Origin: Bacillota bacterium
Lineage (GTDB): Bacteria > Bacillota > Clostridia > Tissierellales > Sedimentibacteraceae
Assembly (NCBI GenBank): GCA_029239575.1
Contig: JARBUP010000004.1
Span: 1-27,754 of the forward strand
DNA: 27,754 nt
Reading direction: 5' to 3'
The position numbers and the translations under genes were made by a program. The notes below the pieces were generated by a model. The model saw only the letters and a program-made list of their open reading frames with translations. It was not told where the DNA came from and ran no database searches. Numbering within the stretch: position 1 is the first letter of the stretch; each line of letters begins with the position of its first letter. This document shows, one piece after another, positions 1 to 7,715 of the stretch.

Positions 1-1
1 A

Positions 2-142
2 ACAATGGAATTTTTAGGAGGAATTATTTTAGAAATTCCAGAACATAATTTAAGGTTCGATACTACAATTGATTCTGTTTTAGAAGAAAATGAAACATAT
101 ATAATGCAAACATTATTTGAAGCATTAGAGGCAGGTGAATAA
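2..142 (+). CDS. ntpE: A/V-type ATP synthase subunit E, C-terminal fragment
   Basis: Only the last 46 residues are in the window; the 5' end lies upstream. Subunit E forms the peripheral stalk that holds the catalytic A3B3 head of the A/V-type ATPase against the membrane sector. The visible tail has the family pattern: a GGII beta-strand (MEFLGGIIL), a strand around LRFDTTIDS matching the usual 'vdNTleerL' region, and a final helix ending QTLFEALEAGE. It ends at TAA 140-142, one base before the preferred start of the A subunit, which fits a translationally coupled operon. E is directly followed by A here; in the common I-K-E-C-F-A-B-D order, C and F lie between. The E assignment rests on a short tail plus context. 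Confidence 0.75.
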   Translation, partial: TMEFLGGIILEIPEHNLRFDTTIDSVLEENETYIMQTLFEALEAGE

Positions 143-143
143 A

Positions 144-1919
144 TTGGCTAATGATATAATAGAAGGAATTGTAAGCTTAATAAATGGGCCTGTTGTTAAA
201 GGTACTAATATGGGATCTTTTAAAGTAAATGAAATGGTTACAGTTGGTAAACAAAAATTAATTGGTGAAGTTGTATCAATTAATTTAGATAAAGCAACTG
301 TTCAAGTTTATGAAGAAACAGAAGGCTTAAAAGCTGGAGAAAAAATATATTCAACAGGCTCACCTTTATCTGTAACATTAGGACCTGGTATAATTGGTAA
401 TATATTTGACGGTATTCAAAGACCATTAACAAAAATACAAAGCATATCTAAAGATTTTATACCTGAAGGTATTGGACTTTTATCCCTTGATGAAGAAATA
501 GAATGGGATGTAAAAATTTTAGTTAAGATTGGAGATAAGTTAAAAGCAGGGGACATTTATGGAACTATACAGGAAACTGAAAGTATACTTCATAAATTAA
601 TGGTACCATATAATATAAGTGGTGTAGTAAAAGAAGTTAAGATTAGTGGTTATTATAAATTAAATGATACTGTAGTTATATTAGAAAAAGATAATGCAAC
701 TGAAATAAATTTAACTCTTTGTTCTAAATGGCCTGTTCGTAAACAAAGACCTATACAGAAAAGACTACCCATTTATAAACCTTTAGTTACAGGACAAAGG
801 GTAATAGATAGTTTTTATCCTATCGCCAAAGGAGGTACTGTTGGACTTCCTGGAGGATTTGGAACTGGTAAAACTGTTACACAACACCAATTAGCAAAGT
901 GGAGTGATGCAGATATAATTGTATATGTTGGTTGTGGCGAACGTGGTAATGAAATGACGGATGTATTAGAAGAATTTCCAGCTTTAATAGACCCAAGGAG
1001 CGGAAGGCCTTTAATGGAAAGAACTATTTTGATTGCAAATACATCAAATATGCCAGTTGCAGCCCGTGAAGCCAGTATATACACTGGAATTACATTAGCA
1101 GAATATTATAGGGACATGGGTTACAATGTTGCTATAATGGCAGATTCAACTTCTCGTTGGGCAGAAGCATTAAGAGAAATTTCAGGACGTCTTGAGGAAA
1201 TGCCTGCAGAAGAAGGATACCCTGCATATTTGCCGTCAAGATTAGCAGAATTTTATGAGCGTGCAGGTTGTGTTACAACTCTTAACGGAAAAGAAGCATC
1301 AGTAACAATTATTGGAGCAGTTTCCCCCGCAGGTGGAGATTTTTCAGAGCCTGTTACAGAAAACACAAAAAGATTTGTTACTGCATTTTTAGCTTTGGAC
1401 AAAAAACTTGCTCATGCACGACATTTTCCTGCTATAAATTATTTAACAAGTTACTCAGGATATGTTTCTATGTTAGAAGATTGGTATTCAGAAAATGTTG
1501 CCCCGGATATGATTTCACTTAGAAATAAAATGATTAAACTTTTACAGGAAGAAGAAAAGTTAAATGAAATAGTTCAGCTTGTTGGTGAAGATGTATTGCC
1601 AAATGATCAATCTCTTGTTATGGAAACTGCAAGAATTATTAAAAAAGGATTTTTACAGCAAAATGCACTTCATCCTGAAGATACATATGTTAATCTTGAT
1701 AAACAATATAAAATGCTAAAAGTTATTGACGCATTTTATGATAATGCTTTATTGTGCGTTAAAATGGATATTCCAATTTCCACCATAAGAAGTTTGGATA
1801 TTTTTCAAGCCATTTTAAAAATGAAGTATGACATTCCAAACGATAAAATAAATTTGTTAGATGATTTAAAAAACAAAATTATTGATACATTAAGTGATTT
1901 AAGACAGAAATATGAATAG
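144..1919 (+). CDS. ntpA: A/V-type ATP synthase catalytic subunit A
   Basis: Catalytic subunit of the Na+- or H+-translocating A/V-type ATPase; with subunit B it forms the hexameric head. Visible signatures are the Walker A loop GGFGTGKT (about residues 237-244), the GCGERGNEM stretch with the catalytic Glu about 25 residues later, the non-homologous insertion characteristic of A subunits (about residues 110-190), and the MADSTSRWAEALREISGRLEEMPAEEGYP block. Length (about 591 aa) is normal. I prefer TTG at 144 because AGGTGA at 133-138 sits 5 nt upstream. An in-frame GTG at 135 would overlap the E gene by 8 nt and has only a poorly spaced GAGG. The P-loop carries Gly where many A subunits have Pro (GPFGSGKT); the lysine and threonine are intact, so it should be active. 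It is followed by ntpB after 12 nt. Confidence 0.96.
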   Translation: MANDIIEGIVSLINGPVVKGTNMGSFKVNEMVTVGKQKLIGEVVSINLDKATVQVYEETEGLKAGEKIYSTGSPLSVTLGPGIIGNIFDGIQRPLTKIQSISKDFIPEGIGLLSLDEEIEWDVKILVKIGDKLKAGDIYGTIQETESILHKLMVPYNISGVVKEVKISGYYKLNDTVVILEKDNATEINLTLCSKWPVRKQRPIQKRLPIYKPLVTGQRVIDSFYPIAKGGTVGLPGGFGTGKTVTQHQLAKWSDADIIVYVGCGERGNEMTDVLEEFPALIDPRSGRPLMERTILIANTSNMPVAAREASIYTGITLAEYYRDMGYNVAIMADSTSRWAEALREISGRLEEMPAEEGYPAYLPSRLAEFYERAGCVTTLNGKEASVTIIGAVSPAGGDFSEPVTENTKRFVTAFLALDKKLAHARHFPAINYLTSYSGYVSMLEDWYSENVAPDMISLRNKMIKLLQEEEKLNEIVQLVGEDVLPNDQSLVMETARIIKKGFLQQNALHPEDTYVNLDKQYKMLKVIDAFYDNALLCVKMDIPISTIRSLDIFQAILKMKYDIPNDKINLLDDLKNKIIDTLSDLRQKYE

Positions 1920-1931
1920 GGAGCTCTGAAT

Positions 1932-3317
1932 ATGAAAAAAGAATATTATAAATTACAAAAAATAGAAGGACCTTTAATAGTTCTTTCTGGCATAGAAGGA
2001 GCTGCCTATGGTGAAACAGTAAATATTAAAATAGACAATAAAGAATTAAGAAAAGGTAAAATTATAAAAATAGAAGATGATAAAGTTATAGTACAAGTAT
2101 TTGAAGGAACAGCAGGAATTTCAACTAATAATGCATCAGTTAAATTTACTGGAGAACCTTTAACTATCCCTTTATCTAAAGAAATATTAGGAAGAACATT
2201 CAATGGGGTAGGAGCACCTATTGATGGAGCATATCAAGTAGTATCATCTTACAGACAAAATATAAACGGAAGACCTATTAATCCTGTTGCAAGAAGATAT
2301 CCAAGAAACTTTATTCAAACAGGAATTTCTGCAATAGATGCTTTAATGACATTAATCAGAGGACAAAAGCTTCCTATATTTTCAGGTAATGGTATTGCTC
2401 ACAATGATTTAGCTGCTCAAATTGTAAAACAGGCAAAAATAAAAGGTGCAACAAGTGAAAATTTTGCTGTTGTTTTTGGAGCAATGGGTGTAAGACATGA
2501 TGATGCGGATTTTTTTAAAAGAAGTTTTGAAAAAGCTGGAGTTTTAGACCATGTTGTAATGTACATAAACACCGCAGATGCACCGATTATAGAAAGAATT
2601 TCTACTCCAAGATGTGCATTAACTGCAGCAGAATATTTAGCATTTAAACATGATATGCATGTTTTAGTAATTATAACTGATATGACAAGCTATGCAGAAG
2701 CTTTAAGAGAAATTTCTTCGGCTAAAGAAGAAGTTCCATCCCGTAAGGGGTATCCAGGATATTTATATTCTGACCTTTCAACCATATATGAAAGAGCAGG
2801 TATGTTAAAAGATTCAGAAGGATCTATTACATTAATACCAATTTTAACTATGCCTAATGATGATATAACTCATCCAATTCCAGATTTAACTGGATTTATT
2901 ACAGAAGGACAAATAGTTTTAAACAGAGAATTAAATCAAAAGAGCATTTATCCTCCAATAGATATTCTTCCATCACTTTCGCGTTTAATGAAAGATGGCA
3001 TAGGAAAAGAATATACAAGGGAAGACCACGCTGATTTATCGAGCCAAATATTTGCTGCATATTCAAAAGTTCAGGATGTAAGAAGTTTAGCGCAAATAAT
3101 AGGTGAAGATGATTTAAGTGAAATAGACAAAATTTATTTAAAATTTGGGAGAGAGTTTGAAACAAAATTCATAAGCCAAGGTAAAAATGAAAACAGAAAT
3201 ATAGAAGAAACATTAAATTTAGGTTGGTATGTTTTATCTTTGCTTCCAGTTACTGAACTTGATCGTATGAAATCTGAAACAATTAATAAATATTATGTAG
3301 TTTATAGGGAGAGATAG
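1932..3317 (+). CDS. ntpB: A/V-type ATP synthase subunit B
   Basis: Regulatory, nucleotide-binding but non-catalytic partner of subunit A in the ATPase head. The 461-aa length is typical. As expected for B subunits, the Walker A loop is lost and replaced by SGNGIAHNDLAAQI (about residues 150-163). Other recognisable stretches are FAVVFGAMGVRHDDADFF, the conserved TDMTSYAEALREIS, and the SRKGYPGYLYSDLSTIYERAG block. The start is ATG 1932 with GGGAG about 8 nt upstream. It lies 12 nt after ntpA and 1 nt before ntpD, so the three genes are surely co-transcribed. Nothing in it looks truncated. Confidence 0.97.
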   Translation: MKKEYYKLQKIEGPLIVLSGIEGAAYGETVNIKIDNKELRKGKIIKIEDDKVIVQVFEGTAGISTNNASVKFTGEPLTIPLSKEILGRTFNGVGAPIDGAYQVVSSYRQNINGRPINPVARRYPRNFIQTGISAIDALMTLIRGQKLPIFSGNGIAHNDLAAQIVKQAKIKGATSENFAVVFGAMGVRHDDADFFKRSFEKAGVLDHVVMYINTADAPIIERISTPRCALTAAEYLAFKHDMHVLVIITDMTSYAEALREISSAKEEVPSRKGYPGYLYSDLSTIYERAGMLKDSEGSITLIPILTMPNDDITHPIPDLTGFITEGQIVLNRELNQKSIYPPIDILPSLSRLMKDGIGKEYTREDHADLSSQIFAAYSKVQDVRSLAQIIGEDDLSEIDKIYLKFGREFETKFISQGKNENRNIEETLNLGWYVLSLLPVTELDRMKSETINKYYVVYRER

Positions 3318-3318
3318 C

Positions 3319-3939
3319 ATGGCAGTTTTAGTTGCCCCTACAAAGTCAAATTTAATAAAATCAAAATCTTCACTTGAACTTTCTAAAAAAGGGTATGAAC
3401 TCTTAGATAAAAAACGTAATGTTTTAATAAAAGAAATGATGGAGTATGTGGAAAAAGCGAGGAATATGCATAATGAAATTTATAATGTTATAACGGATGC
3501 TTATGAAGCATTACAAAAGGCTAATATAACCCTGGGCGTTAAAAATGTAGAGGATATATCATACAGCGTTCCAATAAATGAAAATTTTGGTGTGTTGTTA
3601 AAAAGTGTTATGGGAGTTGATATACCTCATTTAAAATATGAGAAAGAACAAATAGCTCCAACTTATGGCTTTTACAATACATCTGCATCTCTCGATGAAG
3701 CAAGGCAAAAATTTAATGAAGTAAAATATAAAGTATATGAACTTTCAGAAGTAGAAAACTCTATATTTAAATTAGCAAAAGAAATAGAAAAAACTCAAAA
3801 GAGAACAAATGCGTTACAACATATTCAAATACCAAAATACAAACAACAAGTGAAATATATCCAAGAAGTTTTAGAAGAAAAAGAAAGAGAAGATTTCTTC
3901 CGTTTAAAAAGATTAAAAAGCAAGAGTAAAAATAAATAA
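3319..3939 (+). CDS. ntpD: A/V-type ATP synthase subunit D
   Basis: Central-stalk subunit that turns inside the A3B3 head and couples it to the membrane rotor. It is recognised from the N-terminus (MAVLVAPTKSNLIKSKSSLELSKKGYELLDKKRNVLI), which matches the family's 'PTksnLlrLkrrLklaekGhkLLKdKrd.Li' helix, and from the overall two-long-helix (coiled-coil) layout with the C-terminal helix rich in Lys and Glu (about residues 140-206). The 206-aa length is normal. The start is ATG 3319, one base after the ntpB stop, with AGGGAGAG just upstream inside ntpB. An intrinsic terminator follows, so D is the last gene of this operon and subunits I and K must be encoded upstream or elsewhere. Confidence 0.95.
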   Translation: MAVLVAPTKSNLIKSKSSLELSKKGYELLDKKRNVLIKEMMEYVEKARNMHNEIYNVITDAYEALQKANITLGVKNVEDISYSVPINENFGVLLKSVMGVDIPHLKYEKEQIAPTYGFYNTSASLDEARQKFNEVKYKVYELSEVENSIFKLAKEIEKTQKRTNALQHIQIPKYKQQVKYIQEVLEEKEREDFFRLKRLKSKSKNK

Positions 3940-3956
3940 TAAAATAATTATATGAA

Positions 3957-3982
3957 GGCTATCTCTTAGGAGGTAGTTTTTT
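3957..3982 (+). terminator. Intrinsic terminator of the ntp operon
   Basis: A 7-bp stem CTATCTC/GAGGTAG (one T-G pair) with a TTAG loop is followed at once by six T. It lies 17 nt after the ntpD stop. Confidence 0.8.
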
Positions 3983-4021
3983 ATAAATTTTAATGACTAT
4001 TAATTTTCTCATAATTGCATA

Positions 4022-4050
4022 TTGTTTTTTAAATTTTTTTACATTATAAT
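4022..4050 (+). promoter_or_regulatory. Sigma-A promoter for the 4081-5433 operon
   Basis: TTGTTT (4022-4027), a 17-nt spacer and TATAAT (4045-4050). The predicted start near 4057 gives a leader of about 24 nt carrying GGGAGGT. It lies just after the ntp terminator, so the next three genes form a separate transcription unit. Confidence 0.7.
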
Positions 4051-4080
4051 AAAACACATCAAATTATGGGAGGTATACAG

Positions 4081-4422
4081 TTGGAAAATAAAAAAACATT
4101 GTTAGACGAATACAAAGACGAATTTCATAAATTGTCAATGAAAATTATAGAAAATTCTTTTATTGAGTTAGATACACCATTAAGATGGGCAGATAATTTA
4201 AAGGTTGACTTGAGTCAAGAGCTGAAAGATTTTTATGACGGAATGCATTATGAAGAAAAAATCAAAGTTGAATCTGAATGCTTGGAAAAAGTAATGGATA
4301 CAGTCAGAAACTCGGAAGAATTATTAATTTTAAATTATAATGATGAAATGGTATTTATAGTAAATAAGAATTATTATGAAGCAAATACTGAAGAATTTAA
4401 ATTATATACAATCAATAAATAA
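4081..4422 (+). CDS. Hypothetical protein, 113 aa
   Basis: I do not recognise this family. It is a small, soluble, acidic protein with no signal peptide, no membrane segment and no cysteine pair; predicted content is mostly helical in the first 80 residues, ending in strand-like stretches (LLILNYNDEMVFIVNKN and EEFKLYTINK). The upstream in-frame ATG at 4066 overlaps the ribosome binding site. TTG at 4081 has GGGAGGT at 4068-4074 with ideal 6-nt spacing, so I take 4081 as the start. It is the first gene after promoter 4022-4050 and is followed 36 nt later by a DUF2809 gene. Base composition resembles its neighbours. Confidence 0.75.
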   Translation: MENKKTLLDEYKDEFHKLSMKIIENSFIELDTPLRWADNLKVDLSQELKDFYDGMHYEEKIKVESECLEKVMDTVRNSEELLILNYNDEMVFIVNKNYYEANTEEFKLYTINK

Positions 4423-4458
4423 GCATTTTAAATAATAATATATTATAAGGAAAATAAT

Positions 4459-4854
4459 ATGAACAAATTAACAAATTGCAGAAACTTATCTTATTTAAAA
4501 ATGGTACTTATTGTTATGTGTCTTGGTCTGTTATCGAGAAGATTAAATGCTTATATACCAGATTTTATCGATTTGTTTTTGGGAGATTCTTTGTGGGCTT
4601 TAATGATATATTTCTTAATTAGGATGTTATTCGTCAATTGGTCAAAAAAGAAATCTGCATTTATTGGATTATTATTTTGTTTTGTAATTGAATTAAGCCA
4701 GTTATATCATAGCAATTGGATTGATGCTATTAGAAAAACAACACTAGGTGGGTTAATTTTAGGATATGGTTTCCTTTATAGTGATTTAGCATCATATTTA
4801 TTTGGAACTATAGTTGGTTATATTATTGATATAAAAATTAATAGAGAAAATTAA
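4459..4854 (+). CDS. DUF2809 family membrane protein
   Basis: A small integral membrane protein of 131 aa with about four hydrophobic segments (residues about 14-30, 45-60, 67-83 and 95-122). The DUF2809 pattern is clear: GLLSRR near the N-terminus, GDSLWALMIYFL, the polar signature VIELSQLYHSNWIDAIRKTTLGG, and GFLYSDLASYLFGTIVGYIID. The function of DUF2809 is not known. The conserved ELSQLYH and W-D-A-x-R residues suggest a substrate or ion site at the membrane face, but that is inference. Start ATG 4459 has AAGGA 7 nt upstream. It is 27 nt ahead of the phosphoesterase gene, so probably co-transcribed. Confidence 0.85.
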   Translation: MNKLTNCRNLSYLKMVLIVMCLGLLSRRLNAYIPDFIDLFLGDSLWALMIYFLIRMLFVNWSKKKSAFIGLLFCFVIELSQLYHSNWIDAIRKTTLGGLILGYGFLYSDLASYLFGTIVGYIIDIKINREN

Positions 4855-4881
4855 GATTATTTAATACTAGGGAGGGATAAC

Positions 4882-5433
4882 ATGAAATTAATGATTGCAT
4901 CTGACATTCACGGTTCTGCTTATTATTGTGAAAAAATGATAAATGCATTTAAAAATGAAAAAGCTGAAAAATTATTATTACTTGGTGATATTTTATATCA
5001 CGGACCAAGAAATGATTTGCCAAAAGATTATAATCCAAAACAAGTTATTGAAATGTTAAATGATATAAGTTGTGATTTACTTTGCGTTCGAGGAAACTGT
5101 GATACAGAAGTTGATCAAATGGTTTTAAATTTCCCAATAATGGCTGAGTATTGTATTTTATATTTAAATGGACATATGATCTTTGCAACACATGGTCATA
5201 AATTTAATGAAGAAAATACACCTTTATTAAAAAAAGGTGACATACTTTTAAATGGACATACGCATATTCCAAAACTAACAAAGCACGAAAATTATATTTA
5301 TTTAAACCCAGGTTCTATTTCCATTCCAAAAGCAGGAAGTGTAAACGGGTATATGTTATATGAAAACGGTGAGTTTCTGTGGAAAGATTTAGATGGTAAT
5401 TGTTATGATAGATTTGAATTAATAAAAAATTAA
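4882..5433 (+). CDS. yfcE: YfcE/MJ0936-type metallophosphoesterase
   Basis: Calcineurin-like phosphodiesterase of the YfcE family; characterised members hydrolyse artificial phosphodiesters with Mn2+ in vitro, and the physiological substrate is unsettled. All metal-ligand motifs are present: ASDIHGS (residues 6-12), LLGDILYHGPRN (about 33-44), RGNCDTE (about 73-79), THGHKF (about 108-113) and NGHTHIP (about 127-133). The 183-aa length is typical. Start ATG 4882 has a strong AGGGAGGG upstream. It is the last gene of the 4081-5433 operon; no T-rich terminator follows directly, and the REP-like repeat at 5527-5610 is the first strong hairpin downstream. Confidence 0.93.
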   Translation: MKLMIASDIHGSAYYCEKMINAFKNEKAEKLLLLGDILYHGPRNDLPKDYNPKQVIEMLNDISCDLLCVRGNCDTEVDQMVLNFPIMAEYCILYLNGHMIFATHGHKFNEENTPLLKKGDILLNGHTHIPKLTKHENYIYLNPGSISIPKAGSVNGYMLYENGEFLWKDLDGNCYDRFELIKN

Positions 5434-5526
5434 AGTTCAGTTTTACATAATTGTATATATTAATTTAAATTTAATCGGCAATCAAAACGTGCCCATTAGG
5501 GGAATATAGACTATTGACGAACAACT

Positions 5527-5610
5527 AAAATTTCATTCTGAACGCAGTGAAGAATCTTTTAAATATTGAAATAATAAGATTCTTCGCTATCGCTCAGCAT
5601 GACAAAATTA
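5527..5610. repeat. REP-like intergenic inverted repeat
   Basis: Two imperfect inverted arms of about 34 nt (5527-5560 and 5576-5609) are separated by an AT-rich loop. The left arm contains TTCATTCTGAACGCAGTGAA followed by GAATCTT; the reverse complement of the right arm contains GTCATGCTGAGCGATAGCGA followed by AGAATCTT. This resembles the 'GTCATTCTGAGCG...GAAGAATCT' palindromic repeat that I recall from intergenic regions of many bacteria. It lies between convergent yfcE and rnz and could act as a bidirectional mRNA 3' stem-loop, though no long T-run follows either arm. Confidence 0.75.
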
Positions 5611-5662
5611 AAAATGATACATTGTCATCATCAAGTTGGCGCCCCCATTAGGTGACGAAATA

Positions 5663-6583
5663 TTATTCTTCTTCTGATTCCGGAATTATTTTCTTAGTCA
5701 TTAAATCATAACCAGCAACTGTGTTAGGAAATATTTTTTTAGCTTGTTCTAAGAATTGCTCTGGATTTACCAAAGATGGACTATAATGTGTTAGCCACAA
5801 TTCTTTTACGTTACTATCTTTTGCAATTAAAGCTGCTTCTGAAAATAGCATATGTTTTTTTTCAACAGCATTATCATATAGCTCATCATCCCCATACATA
5901 CCTTCGCATATAAATAAATCAGAATTTGCTACAGCTTCATTTATGCTTTTCACTGGCCTTGTATCAGTAGCAAATGAAATTTTAATAGGCTTACGACTTT
6001 TACCTAAAACCATATCCGGTGTATACATAGAATTTTCATGAGTTACGCTATTCCCGTTGTGAAGAATTTTCCATAAATTAAGTGGAATATTTAATTTTTC
6101 AGCTTTTTCTGGTAAGAATCGTGGTTTAAGTATTAGTTCAAATGAATATCCGAGACAGCTTATATGATGCCTTAAAGGGAATGAAGTAATATTTAATCCA
6201 ATAAATTCAAATTGTTGCTGTTTATTTTCTGATATTTCTACAATTCTTACTTCATATGGCAGAAATCCACATACAATTAAAAGACTGTTGATTATATTAG
6301 CAAATCCTTTTGGTACAATTATATATACTGGTTCAGTACGCATAGAATTACCAACAGTTAGCAAAAGTCCAGGAAGTCCTGTTACATGATCTGCATGGCA
6401 ATGAGTTATTAATATTGCATCTATTTTGTTCATACTTATTTTTCCCTTGCTAAGTGAAATTTGAGTACCTTCACCGCAATCTATAAGCACGGATTTTCCG
6501 TTATATTCAATTAAGCATGATGATAAAAAACGATTTGGAGTTGGAATCATGCCTCCAGTTCCTATTAAAGTTACATTTATCAT
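5663..6583 (-). CDS. rnz: Ribonuclease Z
   Basis: Zinc-dependent endonuclease of the metallo-beta-lactamase fold that cuts tRNA precursors 3' of the discriminator base, mainly those without encoded CCA. Seen directly: the N-terminal strand INVTLIGTGGMIPTPNRFLSSCLIEY, DCGEGTQ (about 35-41), the metal motif HCHADH (61-66), PLRHHISCLGY, an ATDTRP motif, and the C-terminal LWLTHYSPS stretch. At 306 aa it has the usual short-form length. An ATG 48 nt further upstream is in frame, but the start at 6583 has AGGAGA at the right distance and begins at the conserved first strand. The gene has its own promoter (6656-6684) and lies downstream of the ylbJ-like gene on the same strand. Confidence 0.95.
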   Translation of the reverse strand: MINVTLIGTGGMIPTPNRFLSSCLIEYNGKSVLIDCGEGTQISLSKGKISMNKIDAILITHCHADHVTGLPGLLLTVGNSMRTEPVYIIVPKGFANIINSLLIVCGFLPYEVRIVEISENKQQQFEFIGLNITSFPLRHHISCLGYSFELILKPRFLPEKAEKLNIPLNLWKILHNGNSVTHENSMYTPDMVLGKSRKPIKISFATDTRPVKSINEAVANSDLFICEGMYGDDELYDNAVEKKHMLFSEAALIAKDSNVKELWLTHYSPSLVNPEQFLEQAKKIFPNTVAGYDLMTKKIIPESEEE

Positions 6584-6655
6584 TGAGTCTCCTGTAATTA
6601 ATAATTTGATATAACATATATCTATAATCAAATTATTATTGTTTAAATATTAGTT

Positions 6656-6684
6656 ATTATATCTTTTTTTTCCAATAATATCAA
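6656..6684 (-). promoter_or_regulatory. Sigma-A promoter of rnz
   Basis: Read on the minus strand: TTGATA (6684-6679), a 17-nt spacer containing an A8 tract, and TATAAT (6661-6656). It lies in the ylbJ-rnz gap, about 70 nt before the rnz start. Confidence 0.7.
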
Positions 6685-6700
6685 TATATCAATATAACAT

Positions 6701-7657
6701 TCAAAAAGTGTTTAGCATTATAATACAAATTATAGATGAAATTACTCCAAGCAAAAATTTCGATTTTAAATAAGTTGAAAGCTTTAAATTAAATTCAGTG
6801 CTTACTGCAATGGTTTGAAAAATTATGGACATACCTGAAAAACTTATTAAAAAATTTATTATAACAAGTTTAATTTCATAAGGGACAGTGGATGATGCTA
6901 TTATACTGCATCCATTTGTCATTTCTAATGATCCTATAATAAGTGAAAAAATTATATTTTTTATATTTGAATTAAAAGACAAAAATACTTCACTTGAGTT
7001 TAACATGTTTATTATAAATTGTGAAAAAACTGAAAATATTACAATTACACTTCCTACGGACAATATACTTTGTACAGATTTATAAATCGAAGAACTAAAA
7101 ACTTCATTAAAGTTATTTTTGTTATGATTTATAATACGAGAAGTTAAATTTTGATTATTTTTTTTATATAGAGAACTTAAAATTATAGCACCTAAATAGT
7201 GGGGGATTGCAATATAAGTGTATAAACTATATTCACCTAACATTGAATGAGATACTGCACCAGCTATGAATTGAAAGCTACATAGATTTGCAAATGCTAA
7301 TATTTTATTAGCCTCGTCAACGCTTATCTTTTTATTTTCTGCCATGATGTTAGTTGCTATTGCACCTGATGGATATCCAGAAATAAAACTTATACTATAG
7401 GGTATTACAGCAAATTTACTTTTAAATATTTTTTCCGATATAAATGAAAAATATTGCAAGAGACTGTACATAAAATTATATTGCAACAAAATATTAGATA
7501 AAACAGACATAGGAAATAAATATGGTACTATATTGTTTATCCAAATTTTTAAGCCTTTAAAAACGCCGTCAGAAACAACTGTCGGCTGAATTATAAAAAC
7601 AAATATTATTAATAAAATTAAAATTGGTATTATATTTCTTCTTACTTTACCCACCAT
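6701..7657 (-). CDS. ylbJ: YlbJ-like sporulation integral membrane protein
   Basis: A polytopic membrane protein of about 318 aa with roughly eight hydrophobic segments, related to the YlbJ / nucleoside-recognition ('Gate') domain family. In Bacillus subtilis YlbJ is needed for normal spore formation; its transport role is unknown. Family marks visible here are SGYPSGAIATNIM (about 90-102), an asparagine-rich FANLCSFQFIAGAV helix and SLEMTNGCSIIA. It is shorter than the roughly 400-aa Bacillus protein. ATG 7657 is preferred over the upstream in-frame TTG (7672); the only Shine-Dalgarno-like sequence is a GGGGG run that is part of a hairpin (7660-7703). It lies downstream of tmcAL, the neighbourhood in which ylbJ and ylbM are usually found. 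Confidence 0.85.
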   Translation of the reverse strand: MVGKVRRNIIPILILLIIFVFIIQPTVVSDGVFKGLKIWINNIVPYLFPMSVLSNILLQYNFMYSLLQYFSFISEKIFKSKFAVIPYSISFISGYPSGAIATNIMAENKKISVDEANKILAFANLCSFQFIAGAVSHSMLGEYSLYTYIAIPHYLGAIILSSLYKKNNQNLTSRIINHNKNNFNEVFSSSIYKSVQSILSVGSVIVIFSVFSQFIINMLNSSEVFLSFNSNIKNIIFSLIIGSLEMTNGCSIIASSTVPYEIKLVIINFLISFSGMSIIFQTIAVSTEFNLKLSTYLKSKFLLGVISSIICIIMLNTF

Positions 7658-7659
7658 AT

Positions 7660-7703
7660 AAAAAGCCCCCAAGACATATATTATATATTATTGTTTTAAG
7701 GGG
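7660..7703 (-). terminator. Terminator-like hairpin between tmcAL and ylbJ
   Basis: On the minus strand, CCCC (7703-7700) pairs with GGGG (7669-7666) around an imperfect AT-rich stem, followed by GCTTTTT. It can end the tmcAL transcript, but it also contains the G-run that would serve as the ylbJ ribosome binding site. The stem has bulges, so I am only moderately sure. Confidence 0.45.
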
Positions 7704-7715
7704 ACAATTATGATT

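Noticed and set aside
135..143. GTG start for ntpA at 135
   Set aside because: It overlaps ntpE and has poor Shine-Dalgarno spacing; TTG at 144 has AGGTGA at ideal distance.
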